From Crambe crambe (Eukaryota; Porifera; Demospongiae; Poecilosclerida; Crambeidae), in assembly GCA_963924555.1 (NCBI GenBank), contig OZ004588.1, positions 1,178,001 through 1,242,000 on the forward strand: a stretch of DNA of 64,000 nt, in the 5' to 3' direction. The notes beneath the pieces are model-generated. The model was given only the letters and a program-made list of their open reading frames with translations. It searched no databases and was not told where the DNA came from. Positions 35,401-52,991 of the stretch are shown here, one piece after another. A program made the translations under genes and the position numbers. Within the stretch, counting starts at the first letter, position 1. Every line of letters starts with the position of its first letter.

Positions 35401-38400
35401 ACCAACTAGTCGAAGCTAGCTATGGGGTTAATTTTTTTCACGGTTGTAAATTCCTTTCCTTCTGCATGTGTAGCTAGCTATTTTAAGGGCTATGATCCAC
35501 ATAGCTAGCTAGTCCTACAGTACCCCACGAAAATTCCCTCTAGTTATATTGTAGCTATATATGTAGTTATTATCATTTGGTTGATGTCTTACAGTGAAAT
35601 TAAGAGATCGCCCTAGCATGTAGCAGAGACAGAGACCCTTACTAACCATTGACCTTAGAGACCCCTTACCTAGATAGACAGGTGGTTGCTATTTTGTGCT
35701 GTTGCCCAAGCTTATCGATCTACAAGTGCTTTTTGACCTCTGAAAAGATCAAGATCACCTCCATTACGAAATTGCCCTATTCAGAGACCACTTCTCTTTA
35801 ATTATGTCCCAATTAGTGCATCTCACCTCCATTAAGAGACCACTTTTTGGTGGCCTAGAGGTGACAGGTTTGTGAAACCTTTTTATAGATTTAGCTGCAA
35901 CAATCATATGTAGCTATAGTCATATTTTCTGATTGTGAGTCCCAAATGAGCTTATAACAAAAAAGGTTTATTCATTATCATGTTCTTGCAGATATCGATG
36001 AGTGTTCCTTGGACAGGCACAACTGCCACAGCCTAGCAACATGTACCAATAATGAGGGTTCTTTCAGCTGCTCCTGTAACCCTGGATACGAAGGAGACGG
36101 CATAGGCTTGTGTCAAGGTCAGAAAATTGATTACCCAATAAAGCCATGGAAAAGCAAATATGCTATAGTAACATGGTACTCACTTAAACTTAGTGCATCT
36201 AACATCACTTTTAAGATACTTTCAAGTTTAAAAAGTATCCTGCATGGTAGCTATCATCAGTAGAGATAACTAATTCTCTTCTATGCATTATTACAGTGGA
36301 ACCATGCTCACTATCATTATTCAGGATGCAATACAAGAACCTCTCTATTACAAGGAGCTTAACCATAATTATTTTTAAAACGAGTGGAAACCTCTCTACA
36401 AGGAAAAAAACAACAAAAAAAAAACTGGTCCCAAAGTGTCAACAGCTATTATGCATAGAGGGTTCCACTGTAGATCGAATCTGTGCCTTTCCCCCTCCCA
36501 AAGTTTCCTGACTGCATGAAGTTCCATTCTATAGACTGGCCAGCATTAAATTCTATTGTATATCCATACTCAACAGACCTGGATGAATGCCAGAGAAATG
36601 AGGATGAGTGTGACAGCAATGCTGAATGTATGAACACCATTGGCAGTTTCAGGTGCCTGTGCAACTCGGGATATGTCGGATCTGGCTCCACATGTCTCAG
36701 TAAGATCTTGAGTGTGCAATATATATATATGTACTAGGTATCTCTTGTCAACAGCAGTGAAATCGGCTGCATGATTATAGGAAACTTCAAAGAATGGTTT
36801 AGTTAATACGAGTTACTATCTGATTGTTATCAGCACATGACACTGATTCAGAAGTGGTGATATTATTATGAGCTATAGTCTATTTGTATTCACCTTGCAC
36901 CTTGATCATTTAATCACTATAACTGCTATAACTTTCTCAATTCTTAACCAAATTTATAGTATAGTGCGCTGATTATCCACTCTCTCTGCTGGTGTTGAAA
37001 ATTTGAAATTTGGTGAAGAATTAGCAGTGAATGCCAGTGAATGCTATAGACTTTTAGCTGCATAGACTAATATGCAAACAGTGGCAGGGTATAACTTATA
37101 ACTAGTTAATTGGTAGCTACAGTTGCATGCTGGCTTGATGGAATTCAGCTCATCTACCTTGCAGATATTGATGAGTGTACTTTGGACAGCCATGACTGTG
37201 ACTCCAATGCTGAGTGTCTTGATACTCCAGGGAGCTTCACGTGCACCTGCAGCACAGGATTTATAGGCAATGGAACTTCCTGTACAGGTATAAAATGGCA
37301 ATAATGTTGTTGTACTAAAGGTGGGGATTTGATTATTTTAAAAAAGAAGATAGTTATCAAGGAAATGAAGGCACTCATTCACTTTTGTTATTAAGATACT
37401 GAAGTAAGTATCTATTTGTATAAGCATCTCTATGTTTACTAGAAAGGATCGCCCTTACTTTAAGATCTTGATGCACAGTATGTAGCATTTTCATAGCTAA
37501 TGATTATTGTTATGATGCAGAAACATGCAGCAGTTACTTCCAGCTTTTACTGAGTGATGTTGGTGTTTGCAGCCAATGGAGGGTAAGTGTATGACTAGCT
37601 GTTAGCTACCTATTCTAACAATCCAGTCTCAAGTTATATAGTTACAGGTTATCATTCTTCACCAATTAGTTAGCTATAGCTAATCCACTTTTTTCCCTTT
37701 AGTTCGTTCAACCGCAAGAAAAATTAGCTGAGCTTGCCAGTTTTGTTCATACGACTATCTCAGCAATATGTCAATGCAATCTTCCCCCGAGTAGCATCAG
37801 TGGAGGGGAATTCAGCTGCCCTACCTCTAATTCACAAGAGGTGCTTTATAGAGCACGTCTGAGAGGAATCCGATTGGATGACTGTGGAGCACTCGTGAAC
37901 ATCCTAGCCGCAACCGTCCAGTCCAATCAGGCCTCTGTGCGAGTGTTAGGGAACCGTTTAACCATATCTCCTAATTGTGACATCAGAGTGACATCTCTTG
38001 GATCTGATCTGATGTGTCATACTCCGGCACCTGCAACCACCACTGTGGCTGCAGCAACCAATGAACTGATTAGTGGAACTGCCATTGGAGGTGGAGTGGC
38101 TGGGGGTGTCATAGCAATTGTTGTGATAGTTGTGGTGGTGATTCTGATCGCATTGGTGTTTCTCTTCAGGAAACGTTCCAAAACAATTATGAAGTAAGTT
38201 GGCGTTTTATTGGAATAAGAGGTGTGTGTGTGTGTGTGTGTGAGGGGGGGGGGGGGGGGGAGGGGAGGGGGTACAAAGGAGAATCTAAAAGTACCTTTAT
38301 TCTTTTTACCTTTTTACAGGGAACCACCTGTTGAACTTATCCCCACGACTTCCAATAAAAGTTACAGCCATGGAGGTCTTCCCCCTGTTCCCAATGCAGC

Positions 38401-38920
38401 TGAAGAACATGTGTACAGCACAGTGGATGAATTTCGCTACAATACGGGAAGCTCCTCCTTTAACCCCAATGCAAATGTCCTCCCTAAGCTCGGCACACTT
38501 CAATCCAGTCGCTATGTCCGTTCTCCTCAATTAAGAAAACCTGAACTAGTTGCTGTTTCCGTCCCTGTGCCAGGGAGTAAGAAGGAGGAAGAGTTTTACG
38601 ATGAAGTTTATGACGATTTCAAAGAAGTTGAAGAATTGTATGATCCAATTGAGACAAATCTGATTGAGGACGAGTCAGATCCTCCTAAAACAACATCGTC
38701 TGCAGTAAGCGGTGGGGAGTCGCCAGGTGTCATTGAAGGAGAAGAGGAGGGTGGGGCTTGTTCCACTCGAGATAATCCTCAAGAAGGTGGGGCTTGTTCC
38801 AATCGGGATAATTTTCAAGGTGCAGAGGAATCTGAAGTTTCGTCTTCAACTTGTGATCAGTCTAATGGCAATGTAGGGAGTGGCATTAATAACCCAATGT
38901 ATGACATTTCCAAACATTGA
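26458..38920 (+). CDS. Calx-beta / sushi / EGF type I membrane receptor with tyrosine-containing tail
   Basis: Twenty-four exons: 26458-26536, 26732-26878, 27110-27310, 27498-27632, 28181-28369, 28625-28777, 28857-29069, 29403-29579, 29916-30092, 30206-30382, 30481-30663, 30898-31071, 31659-31829, 33387-33563, 34022-34195, 34599-34772, 34940-35116, 35208-35330, 35992-36117, 36577-36699, 37165-37287, 37521-37582, 37703-38193, 38320-38920. The coding length is 4527 nt (1508 residues). It encodes a signal peptide (about 1-24), three Calx-beta domains (27-372, each in two exons), ten sushi domains (373-959; typical VDCG start and WSG.PTC end), four EGF domains (960-1124; DIDEC-type calcium-binding starts), a Cys-containing juxtamembrane region, a membrane span (about 1276-1298) with RKRSK stop-transfer, and a 210-residue acidic tail. 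The tail has [22 protein letters not shown] and terminal NPMY (1500-1503), which fit SH2/PTB docking (inferred). A 12-residue repeat EGGACSxRDNxQ occurs twice. Likely an adhesion or recognition receptor. Confidence 0.88.
26879..26880 (+). other. GC splice donor (GC-AG intron 2)
   Basis: Exon 2 of the large receptor gene ends AAAAG with the intron starting GCAAGA. The only nearby GT would break the phase-1 frame needed by exon 3. AG/GCAAG is the known consensus for the minor GC-AG class. Confidence 0.75.
29186..29330. repeat. Pyrimidine-rich tract in intron 7 of the large receptor gene
   Basis: C/T-rich low-complexity sequence (CCTTCC, CCACCC and similar words) lies between the last Calx-beta exon and the first sushi exon. 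No coding content. Confidence 0.75.
30706..30855. repeat. Pyrimidine-rich CTCCCTCC tract in intron 11
   Basis: About 150 bp of C/T-rich repeats (CTCCCTCCCTCTCCTTTTCT words) sit directly before the sushi exon at 30898. Similar tracts occur at 48105-48260 and 52440-52505, each just upstream of a domain exon. Confidence 0.8.
31290..31560. mobile_element. Degenerate CAGTGAAGCCTGTCTAAT repeats in intron 12
   Basis: At least three tandem-like copies of a module with the words AATCAGACCACCCTGTAATGAG and ACCACCTCTCTATTAAGGCC belong to the CAGTG(G/A)A-ended small element family spread through the window. No ORF. Confidence 0.6.
31845..31995. repeat. Duplicated 3' ends of the sushi exon at 31659-31829
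   Basis: Two extra copies of the exon tail (ATGGATGGTCTGGGT and CCACCAACATGCA, i.e. the W-S-G...P-T-C end of a sushi domain) follow the real exon at about 31871-31909 and 31961-31990. The first also repeats the donor CAAGTGAGTATC; the second has lost the GT. Use of the first could add residues or shift the frame. Confidence 0.75.
31996..33386. other. Rest of intron 13 of the large receptor gene
   Basis: AT-rich intron sequence with no supported exon. A degenerate CAGTGAAAC-ended element lies near 33163-33300. The reading frames seen here lack domain features. Confidence 0.5.
33710..33860. repeat. Two-copy 69-bp tandem repeat in intron 14
   Basis: CAGCACCCAACCCTAAGAAC is followed by AGCAGCATACGTAGTTATGG and a TTTTTGTCTC-like end, repeated at about 33720-33780 and 33790-33850. 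Confidence 0.8.
36292..36472. mobile_element. MITE-like element in intron 19
   Basis: The ends TACAGTGGAACC and GGTTCCACTGTA are perfect 12-bp inverted repeats around about 180 bp of AT-rich sequence with internal CCTCTCTA(T/C)(T/A)A motifs. It inserts between two EGF exons and has no ORF. Confidence 0.7.
38221..38272. repeat. (GT)n / poly-G tract in the last intron
   Basis: About ten GT units followed by G-rich sequence lie in intron 23 of the large receptor gene, between the membrane-span exon and the tail exon. Confidence 0.85.
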
Positions 38921-39695
38921 AGTTACAGTAACCATGTAGCTAATTGACCAGTTATAGCTAATGCCTCCAGATTTTTTGTCAGTTTATTTCTTAACATAAT
39001 ATATTCATTGTTGTGTTATGGCTCTAATGCTTATTGCATTTAAATGATAAATTTGGATTGGAAATTTCGAAAGAAGGCAGAGAACTGGAAAGAGTCAGTG
39101 ATCACTCTGTCACTTAGTTGGCTGGTTGCTTAATGGTGGTATTATCACTCCATTCTTAAGCCCACCAAAGAGGAAGGTCAGAGTTAGTCTCTGAATATAA
39201 CTATAGTTAGTACAATACTAGCCTCGTCCCCAGGCTCTAATTTTTTTTTTAGAGCCTGGGGGCGAGGCTAGTACAATGCATGTTAATCAGGTGTTTAAGT
39301 ACACAACTTGAATTTCCTATAAGCTTAGCTATACAAGACTTCAACTTTTTTGATGTTTCAAGCCATAGAAGAGTCTACTAGTCTAACACTTATGGGTTTC
39401 CTCACTAAACTAGCCACCATTCTGTGATCTCTCCAATGAAGCCAGCTCGTGGGCTGAAATGCATATCTTTTGTCATGTCATGTTGTACAGCAACACGCTA
39501 CAGAGCTAAGTTTCAAGGTTTCTATAACCTGCAGCCTATTGGATATTTAATTCAAAGCTTGAGAACCATTTTCTAGTCAGTGTTATTATAGTTTGTATAA
39601 TTGTATGACAGCTTTCAACTAGCTAGCTAAGTAGTTATATAGAGGCTAACTAGTTCACTGATTAGTTGACTTCATCACAGACACACAAAAAGAAA
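38921..39695. other. Intergenic region between two receptor genes
   Basis: 3' flank of the large receptor and promoter of the next. Apart from a perfect-looking hairpin at 39218-39271, nothing gene-like is seen. Confidence 0.55.
39218..39271. mobile_element. Fold-back hairpin with 21-bp arms
   Basis: CTAGCCTCGTCCCCAGGCTC (from 39218) pairs with GAGCCTGGGGGCGAGGCTAG (ending 39271) around a T-rich 12-base loop. The flank TAGTACAAT occurs just outside both ends. Either a very small fold-back element or a transcription-end hairpin. A relative with AGCCTCG ends lies near 56480-56518. Confidence 0.65.
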
Positions 39696-45075
<5,380 letters not shown>

Positions 45076-45594
45076 CTAACTAACCCACTGATGACCAACT
45101 ATGAATTAGCTTATTTTCTATGTAGCCAGAATAATTATAGTCACTCCTTCATTAATTTTATGTAAACTGTATATGAATTTTTTTATTTTGGTATATAAGG
45201 TATGTAACTTTTTTTCCTTAAGTTTTGTAAGTGCTGACCAACTCTTTAACTATAATATTAGCTATAGCTAATGCTAACGTGACTATCAGTTCGTTTGATG
45301 ACATAGGTAGTTTGTTTAGTCTGGCGGGATATCCTGACCCATGTCTCTGTCTATAGGTAGCTACTAAACAACAGGAAATAAGACTGTGAAGCTCATCCGA
45401 TTCTGTACAAGTGAAAGTACTAGACGGATGTACCTCACTCTAGAAGCCACACCTATTTATATAGACTAAGCATTGGCAAGCTAGCTAGCTATCAGCTAAT
45501 TTTATCATTGCCGTCGTGATAGAGTTATCGGTTGAATCTGGATTCAAAACTGCACTCTGATTGAGTAGAGTTACGTATACATACACGCTGAATA
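45076..45594. other. Intergenic region before the GPI-type receptor gene
   Basis: About 520 bp of AT-rich sequence. It includes the 3' flank of the upstream gene and the promoter of the next. No clear motif or gene is seen. Confidence 0.5.
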
Positions 45595-48263
45595 ATGCAG
45601 GCTTTCTACTTTCTACTGGTTTGTGGAGCAGTGCTCTTTCATTCATCAAGATCACAAGGTGAGTTTGAATACTCTATTTGTAAGGATAAAGCTAGTTAAG
45701 AGTATATTAAAGCACTCTTTTTATTGTATTATTGAAGCATTCGATTAAAAGAGTGTTACAATAGTACTCTGCCTCTGATTGCAATCATATCATCTTGATT
45801 GCATAGAGCTAGTTAGTTTATGGAACAAACAAGGCTTGGATATTTGGATGCTGGATACAATAGCCAATTATACATCACTAATGTGCCAAGCAGGTCATTA
45901 ATCGTGACAAAATGGACATGCAATGGATTAGAGAATCAACACATAGCTAGCAAGTTGTTGTTACTATGAAGTGTTCATAGAGATTAGCTTCACTATGTAG
46001 CTAATTCTGTAAAAGGAGCTATAGCTGGTGATTTGCATTTGATTATGAAAGAAAATACTAAGTATTAGTCCAATGGGGTAATCTGTGCCATCCCTACTTA
46101 GAGAGTAGCTACTATTGAACTCTCTGATATTGTGGCTATAGAAGAGAAGAGAAGAGAAGAAGTGATAGCTATAGCAAAATAATCAGTGTTCTGGTGTTAA
46201 TAGTTTGTGTCTAACTATAATAATTATAGGTATATTTTTTGTTTTTGTTTTTTTGTTTTGTTTTGTTTGTTTGTTTTTCTTAACAACTAGTTTGCCTTAC
46301 AATACATCATACCTACGTAGCTGTACATATGACTAGCTAGATGTATCGTAGCTATTAATTTTAGAATAATCATAAAAGGTAAATCCAATCATGTTCATGT
46401 AACATATTTGTCATCTGACAAATCACTGATATCCGTATTATCAAAGTTGAATGTGTATAGAATAGCTCTTCTCCTACGTAGCTGGCTTACTGGACCATAA
46501 CTCTGTTGGGTGTGTCATTATCCACCCAGTCACTGAAATGCTCACAAGGGATTGTATATACAGGATCCATGCAGCTTTAAAGATAATAATAATTATCAAG
46601 CTATAGAAAATCAAAAGTTCCCTCTATAATGTATAGTCTGTCACTCACTGTTTATTGATCAATGTGTAATTAAAGATAGACAACCAGAAAGAAATTTCAA
46701 GTCAAAATAATAACCCAGAATTAGCTTCCCGAATGTATTTATAGCTAGAGCCCTATTTATGGATCTTCTCCATGTCTGTATGCATATCCTTCTGACTTCA
46801 ATTGAATATGATTATGTAGTTACACATTATGCTAACATGGAGCGAAAGAGGCTCCATATGGCCAGGGCTGTACAGTACTAACCAATATAATTAGTATAGC
46901 TATATTATAGGAAAAGGAAAGGAAAGCATCATGGGAAGATTAAGATTAGATTAGTATTAAGATTAGATTGGTATCACTAAGAGCCATTAGGAAGAGGGAC
47001 TTATCATTCAAGAGGGTTATGTAAAATCATCGTTAAAAAGCATTGAAATTCAAGAGTGGTAGCTACGTAGCTATAGCTGTATAAGTTATCACCCAAATGA
47101 TAATAGCTGCTTAATAGTGTAGCTCTCAAACAGAAAAAGAGTGGAGGAGGGACAGTTTTGTTGGGAATAACCATGCAGTTAGCTAAAGTTACCGCATGCA
47201 TATACCATTGTGTACACCCTAACTGTGATCGATCGACCTAGCTCATAATTATTATTATTATTATCACCGTTTACATAAGTCAAACTGAAATTACTTTCAA
47301 ACAACCTGATACAAAAAAAAAAATTCACTTCTTGATGACAGCTTGATGTATCTTTCATGTTGTAGGATGTCCTACAAAATTACATTCCTAACATTCAAAC
47401 TGTTTCCATACCTTTTGATGAAGCCACTGAAATTGACCACTTCATGTTCAGAATAAACACTTACCAACATGACCACATTACATGATGCACCCATGATATT
47501 TCTCAAATTTTGTTGGCTCCATTAGCTAGGTGAAAAAGTGGTCCATTTGTCAACTCCATGTCTAATGTCTTATTTTCCGGGTGTAACTATAGACTTGCAT
47601 GTAGGTGTTCGACCAATACCGCTCAGACACAACAAATGCTTAGTTTAGGTTTGTCCACTTCAGGAAAAGCTGGCCTGATTCCTGCTTCAGCTAGCTAGAC
47701 AATAATGGAGCTATAAAGAGAGCTTATAAAGATCTTTTGATTATTGGGAGTACAATAATTTTGATGTAGCTTTGAGTGCAGTGAAATAATGTACAGTATT
47801 ATAGCTAAATATTCTATTTTGGTGTAAGATATGTAACTTTTCATAACTAAAATTATTTAGCATAGAAGTCTTCTTTCATCAGTAATTTTCCCATGTACTT
47901 GTGGTTATAGGTACTCTGTCAGCTAGCATTGAGAACACAGTGAATGGCAGGCTTACTGTGAATGAGTCTGCTGGGGTGCTGGAGGTTTGTGTTGTCCTGA
48001 ATGGGAGTGTGACCACTAATTTCAATGCCACTGTTCAGCTAGCAACTCTCCAAGCGAATGATGCCCGAGGTATGTGGCTACAATATCTTCCCAATCCATA
48101 TCCCAAATTCCCTCTCCTTCTCTTCATTTCATCCACCCTCTCCCCACCGCCCCCTTCCTCTTCCCCCACCCCTTCCCCTTTCCCCTTCCCCCACCCCTTC
48201 CCCTTTCCCCCACCCCTACCCCTACCCTTTCCCCTTCCCCTTCTTCTTCCCCCACCCATACCC

Positions 48264-48294
<31 letters not shown>

Positions 48295-51200
48295 ACACAC
48301 ACTGTCTAAAGCTGGTGCAGACTTCGTGTTATTGACTACTGATCTAACCTTCACCCAAAATATGGAACCAAGGCGATGCGTCAACATCACTATCATCGAT
48401 GATGATGTGGAGGAAGGTCTTGCACCACAAGAATTTACACTGCAACTTTTAAACCCAGTCGGTGTGGTCATTGTTCGTAATCTTGTCCGTGTTGAGATAT
48501 TGGATGATGATGGTATGATATCACATGGCTATTGTAATGTTTTATCACCACCCAATGCATAGGCAGTGGAACCAGGGGAATGTGCCCCCCCCCCTTTGAA
48601 TCGAATTCCCCCTTTGGTGGGAAATACGTTTATTGAAGGTTTTAGAGGTGCAGCTATATGCAATACATGTTGGACCCTCCACTTTACAAAGAGTTTAAAC
48701 TTCCAAGCAAACTTTGTGGTCATGCAGTCTCCTGGTGCCCCCCCCCCCCCCAAGTCCACATCATCTTCCTCCACTTATGCAATGGATTAAACCCAACAAT
48801 GTGGATGTCCTGAAATGGCATTAATTAACTCACCCCTGAAATAAGGATGCCCCTTTGATCAGGACACCTCTCTAATCAGGACAATTCCTCCCAAAGTTTG
48901 AACTGTATTATCCCACGGCCACCTTAGCTAACTCTTATTATTCTCTCCTATCTCTTTCAGTTGTTACAATTGGGTTTTCTCAGCCCATCTTTGAGGCCAA
49001 TGAAGGCAATGGCACAATAGAAGTCTGTGCTCGCATAGTCGATGGAAGAATAGAAAGTGGAGTGGACTCCATTAGTGTTGGGCTCTCGTTATCAATGCAG
49101 CAGAACCCTGGTAAGTGTAATAACACCACATTTAATGTCACAAAAAAATGAGGACAAGCACTATTTGTGTCCCTCGATGCCTCTTTAATCAGGACACTTC
49201 TCTAATCAGGACACTTCTCTAATCAGGACACTTCTCTATTCAGGACGCTTCTCTAATTAGGACACTGTAGTTATAGAGCTGTATGAAATAAGGAGTCAGG
49301 ATACCTTCTGATCTCTATTTTGATTATAGGATCAAGAATGCAAGCTTTTGGCGAAAGTCAAACAAAGAATCCTTGGCTGTGCTTGTACGGGACCACAGGC
49401 CTAGGGTTGGGCTAAGCTTGAGTATTTTGGTTTGTTTGTGGGCGACCATTTTCAATTGGTTGGCATGGTCGAAGCAATGGGAAGAGGCTATAATTTTGAG
49501 CGAAGTGAGCCACTAGGGAGGGTGCTATAACATCATCGTACGTACATTCTTCGGGTTCAGTCCTTAGGGTGATCTCTTTCGGCCATTAGCTAGTACATAT
49601 GTTAACTATCCTTGGCAAAATGCTGCAATAATAATTTATTATCATTCGATATCAAGAAACCAGATTTATGATGCTAATGTTATTCCCTACAGTGGACCTT
49701 ATTCTTCCATCTGACACTTCATTAATGTTTTCTGGTGGAACAACTGGATCAGTATGTACTGATGTCAATATCATTGATGACACAATCATCGAAGACACTG
49801 AATTCTTCACCGTCTCACTAATGCAAGTGAGAAACTTTAAAGTGAGATTCACAAATAACTCTACAATGCTGAGGATAGAGGACAATGATGGTAAGATTAA
49901 TTCATGCATGAATTTGTCATGTTAGTTAATGCTATTACATAATTCACTGCACCCAAAAATAATTATTTCAACAATGAGAAAATCCAATGTTTCTAGCTTG
50001 CTCAATCATACATATCTTTACTATGTATACTCTTACAGGGCTTGTAATAGCAGTCTCTCAGGGCATTTTCCCGGGCATTAAAACTGCTAGATAATCTATA
50101 TAAGACTTTATATTCATCTTAAGTAGTGCCCGATTTTTCTGTGGGATGTAGTAATATTGCTGGTTATAGCCCCTCCTGTGTGTACACGCTTGGGAATCAT
50201 AAAAGCACAAACTATATGGTTATTACCATTTATGTATAAAATGCTTCAAGTGCAAGTTTTGGGGGGAAGTTCCACACCATGAGACTATACTGAATCAAAA
50301 AAATCAGGGATGGCATGTTCAATAAAGTCCAAACTCCATTAGCAAAACAAACTCCATTAGCAAAAAAGACACAACTAACTTAACAGTAGCTACAAGCAGG
50401 AGATTTTGAAAGTCAATTAAGAGCTACGTAGATACACAGTTATAGATTTCCTTGAATCTAGTACAGCTTAACTGGCTTGTACTATCAAAACTACAACTGT
50501 GGTTTATGCATATGTGACAGTCGAGGGTAGAAATCAAACTTTATTCACGCTTTCTACTTTGAAAAAAAAAGTTCGAAAGGCAGAAAATTTTATTGTAAAG
50601 CATCAGTCATGACAAAAGTAAACTTTGACTAAAACGTGAATGAAGTTTGATTTCTACCCTCGACTGTCACATATGGTATACTCCCATTGCTATAGATACA
50701 ATATCAGACTGTGATTTTAGCTGTAGGCGGTGCCTTTGATGTATGGCTTCACTATGTATTTCTTTTCTCCTTCATGTTTTAGCTAGATTTAGTATAGCCA
50801 TTATAACTGTTATTATTAATGCTCTTTATCTTCTTAGCTGCCACAGTAAGGGTGACTGGAATGCTAACAAGAGACGTTTTGGAAGGGAACTCGAGTGTTG
50901 CATTCGAAGAAGTATGTGTGCAATTGGATGATGAAAGGGCAGGACTTGATAGAAATGTGACAATTAAAATCTCTACCAATGATGATGGAAGTGCTACTGG
51001 TTAGTGTTGGGTGCACTGTGAGAAAATGACCACACCCACTTTAACTACCTTCCATGACTGTTATGTGCACTTGTACATAATTGAAAGATAACAGGCACAT
51101 TTTGGGGTTTAAGGTGATATAAGCATCATAATGCTTATTTGACAAGGGATATGGAATGGAATATGGAATGGGATATGGAATGGGATATGGAATGGGATAT

Positions 51201-51843
51201 GGAATGGGATATTAAATGGGATATGGAACAGGATATGGAATGGGATATGGGAATGGAATATGGAATGGTATATAGAATATGGAATGGGATATGGAATGAG
51301 ATATGTTGGAAAGATACGATTACACTTTTAAGATCACATAACTAACTGTAGCCTTACATACTTGTCGATTTGTTGTTTTTTAAATAAAGCATAGCCCAAC
51401 CATTTCATATCTGCAGGTGGAGTTGATTTCATCCAACTTGGCAGTGACAGTACCTTGGTGATACCAGCAGGAACACGGCTTCAGGATTCGGAGCGCCTTC
51501 AGTGTTTAAACATTACGATCATTGGAGACGACCAGAGAGAGAATGACGAGACCTTCACTGTCACGTTCACCCTGGTAACACCTGATGAATTCAATCAGGG
51601 AGGTTCCAATGTGAACAGTGTGAATGTGACCATTAGGATCATTGATGATGGAGATGGTTAGCAGAGATAATAATATTATCTTCATGTCATATGTAATTGG
51701 TACATACCTCCTTCATAGGATTAAGGTGTTTGATGCCAACAATTAATGCTTAATTTCATGTGATGTTTGGTCCAATCCTTTAACAAAATAACAGCAGTAA
51801 TAATTATTGGTTGATGATTGACTGTTGTTGTTGTTGTCGTCAC

Positions 51844-51895
<52 letters not shown>

Positions 51896-52950
51896 GCTTA
51901 GTGTAGCTGATTCTATGTAGATACACTTGAGAGTCCCTTATATGACTGTAAATCATATAGCTACCAGACATCATGGTGTATGTGTATAGGCTTCTCATCA
52001 ATTATCTTAGTTCTGTTTCAAAGCTGTAATTGGCTCTATTTTCATTAACTGGATAGCCTAAATAGCTGCAGTGTGGACATTCCCTCTACAGTATAGTTAA
52101 GTGTTTCCAGAATTGTGACTGAAGATTATTTATACTTAGTCCAAACATTTTGACACAAGAAAGGAAATATTTTGCTGAGCTGTAAAATTAATTCTCCCTT
52201 ATGGCTGCCCCTCCTTCCACACCTCTAAGAAACCAGTCTCACCAGCTAAAGTAACTGAACTCTCACCCACAATCTTAGGGTGCAATTATTTGACCTATCC
52301 CACATACCAGCTAGCTACTCAGAATGAATAAAAATCCCCCTCCCCTTCCTGATCTCTCATACAGGTTCAGGTAATTAGACAAGATATCCCTCTTTATATG
52401 TAGCCCTCTTTTATGTACTACTGTCTATCCAGCTACTTCAAATGAAAATCTCTCTCTCTACTTCCCCTCTCTTTTTCCCCTTTTCTTCCTCCCCTTCCCT
52501 CCAATTGTCTCTCTGTTTCATGCAGTCAGGGGCTGCAGGACTTTAAATGACCCAAGCAATGGAGATGTGCGTGAGTCTGGCAACGGAGAATTAAACTCAA
52601 CAGCTTCTTACTTTTGCAACTCGCCATTCCAACTCTTTCCCCGGGAATCACAGATACGTGTGTGCCAACCTAATGATTGGAATGGAACCGATCCAATGTG
52701 CAGTAAGTACTAGAGAATGCAAAGTTGCATGTGGGGCAAGCCTGAGCAAGCTACGTAGCTAAGGAATATGTGCATACGCAATCTTAATGCAGCTGTTGTA
52801 AAGGTTCCCACATTCGCAATGTGATGTAATAATAATACCAGATGATCATCAATGAGAAAAAAATATATTAATGTAAGGTTTGCTCATGCATTGCATCAAA
52901 TTGTTCATAATTATACTGTTGAAGCTCCTCAATGTGGACTCCTGAAATGA

Positions 52951-52991
<41 letters not shown>

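Noticed and set aside
51139-51345. Met-Glu-Trp-Asp repeat protein
   Set aside because: A 12-bp minisatellite between two exons of one Calx-beta domain; no splice signal joins it in frame.
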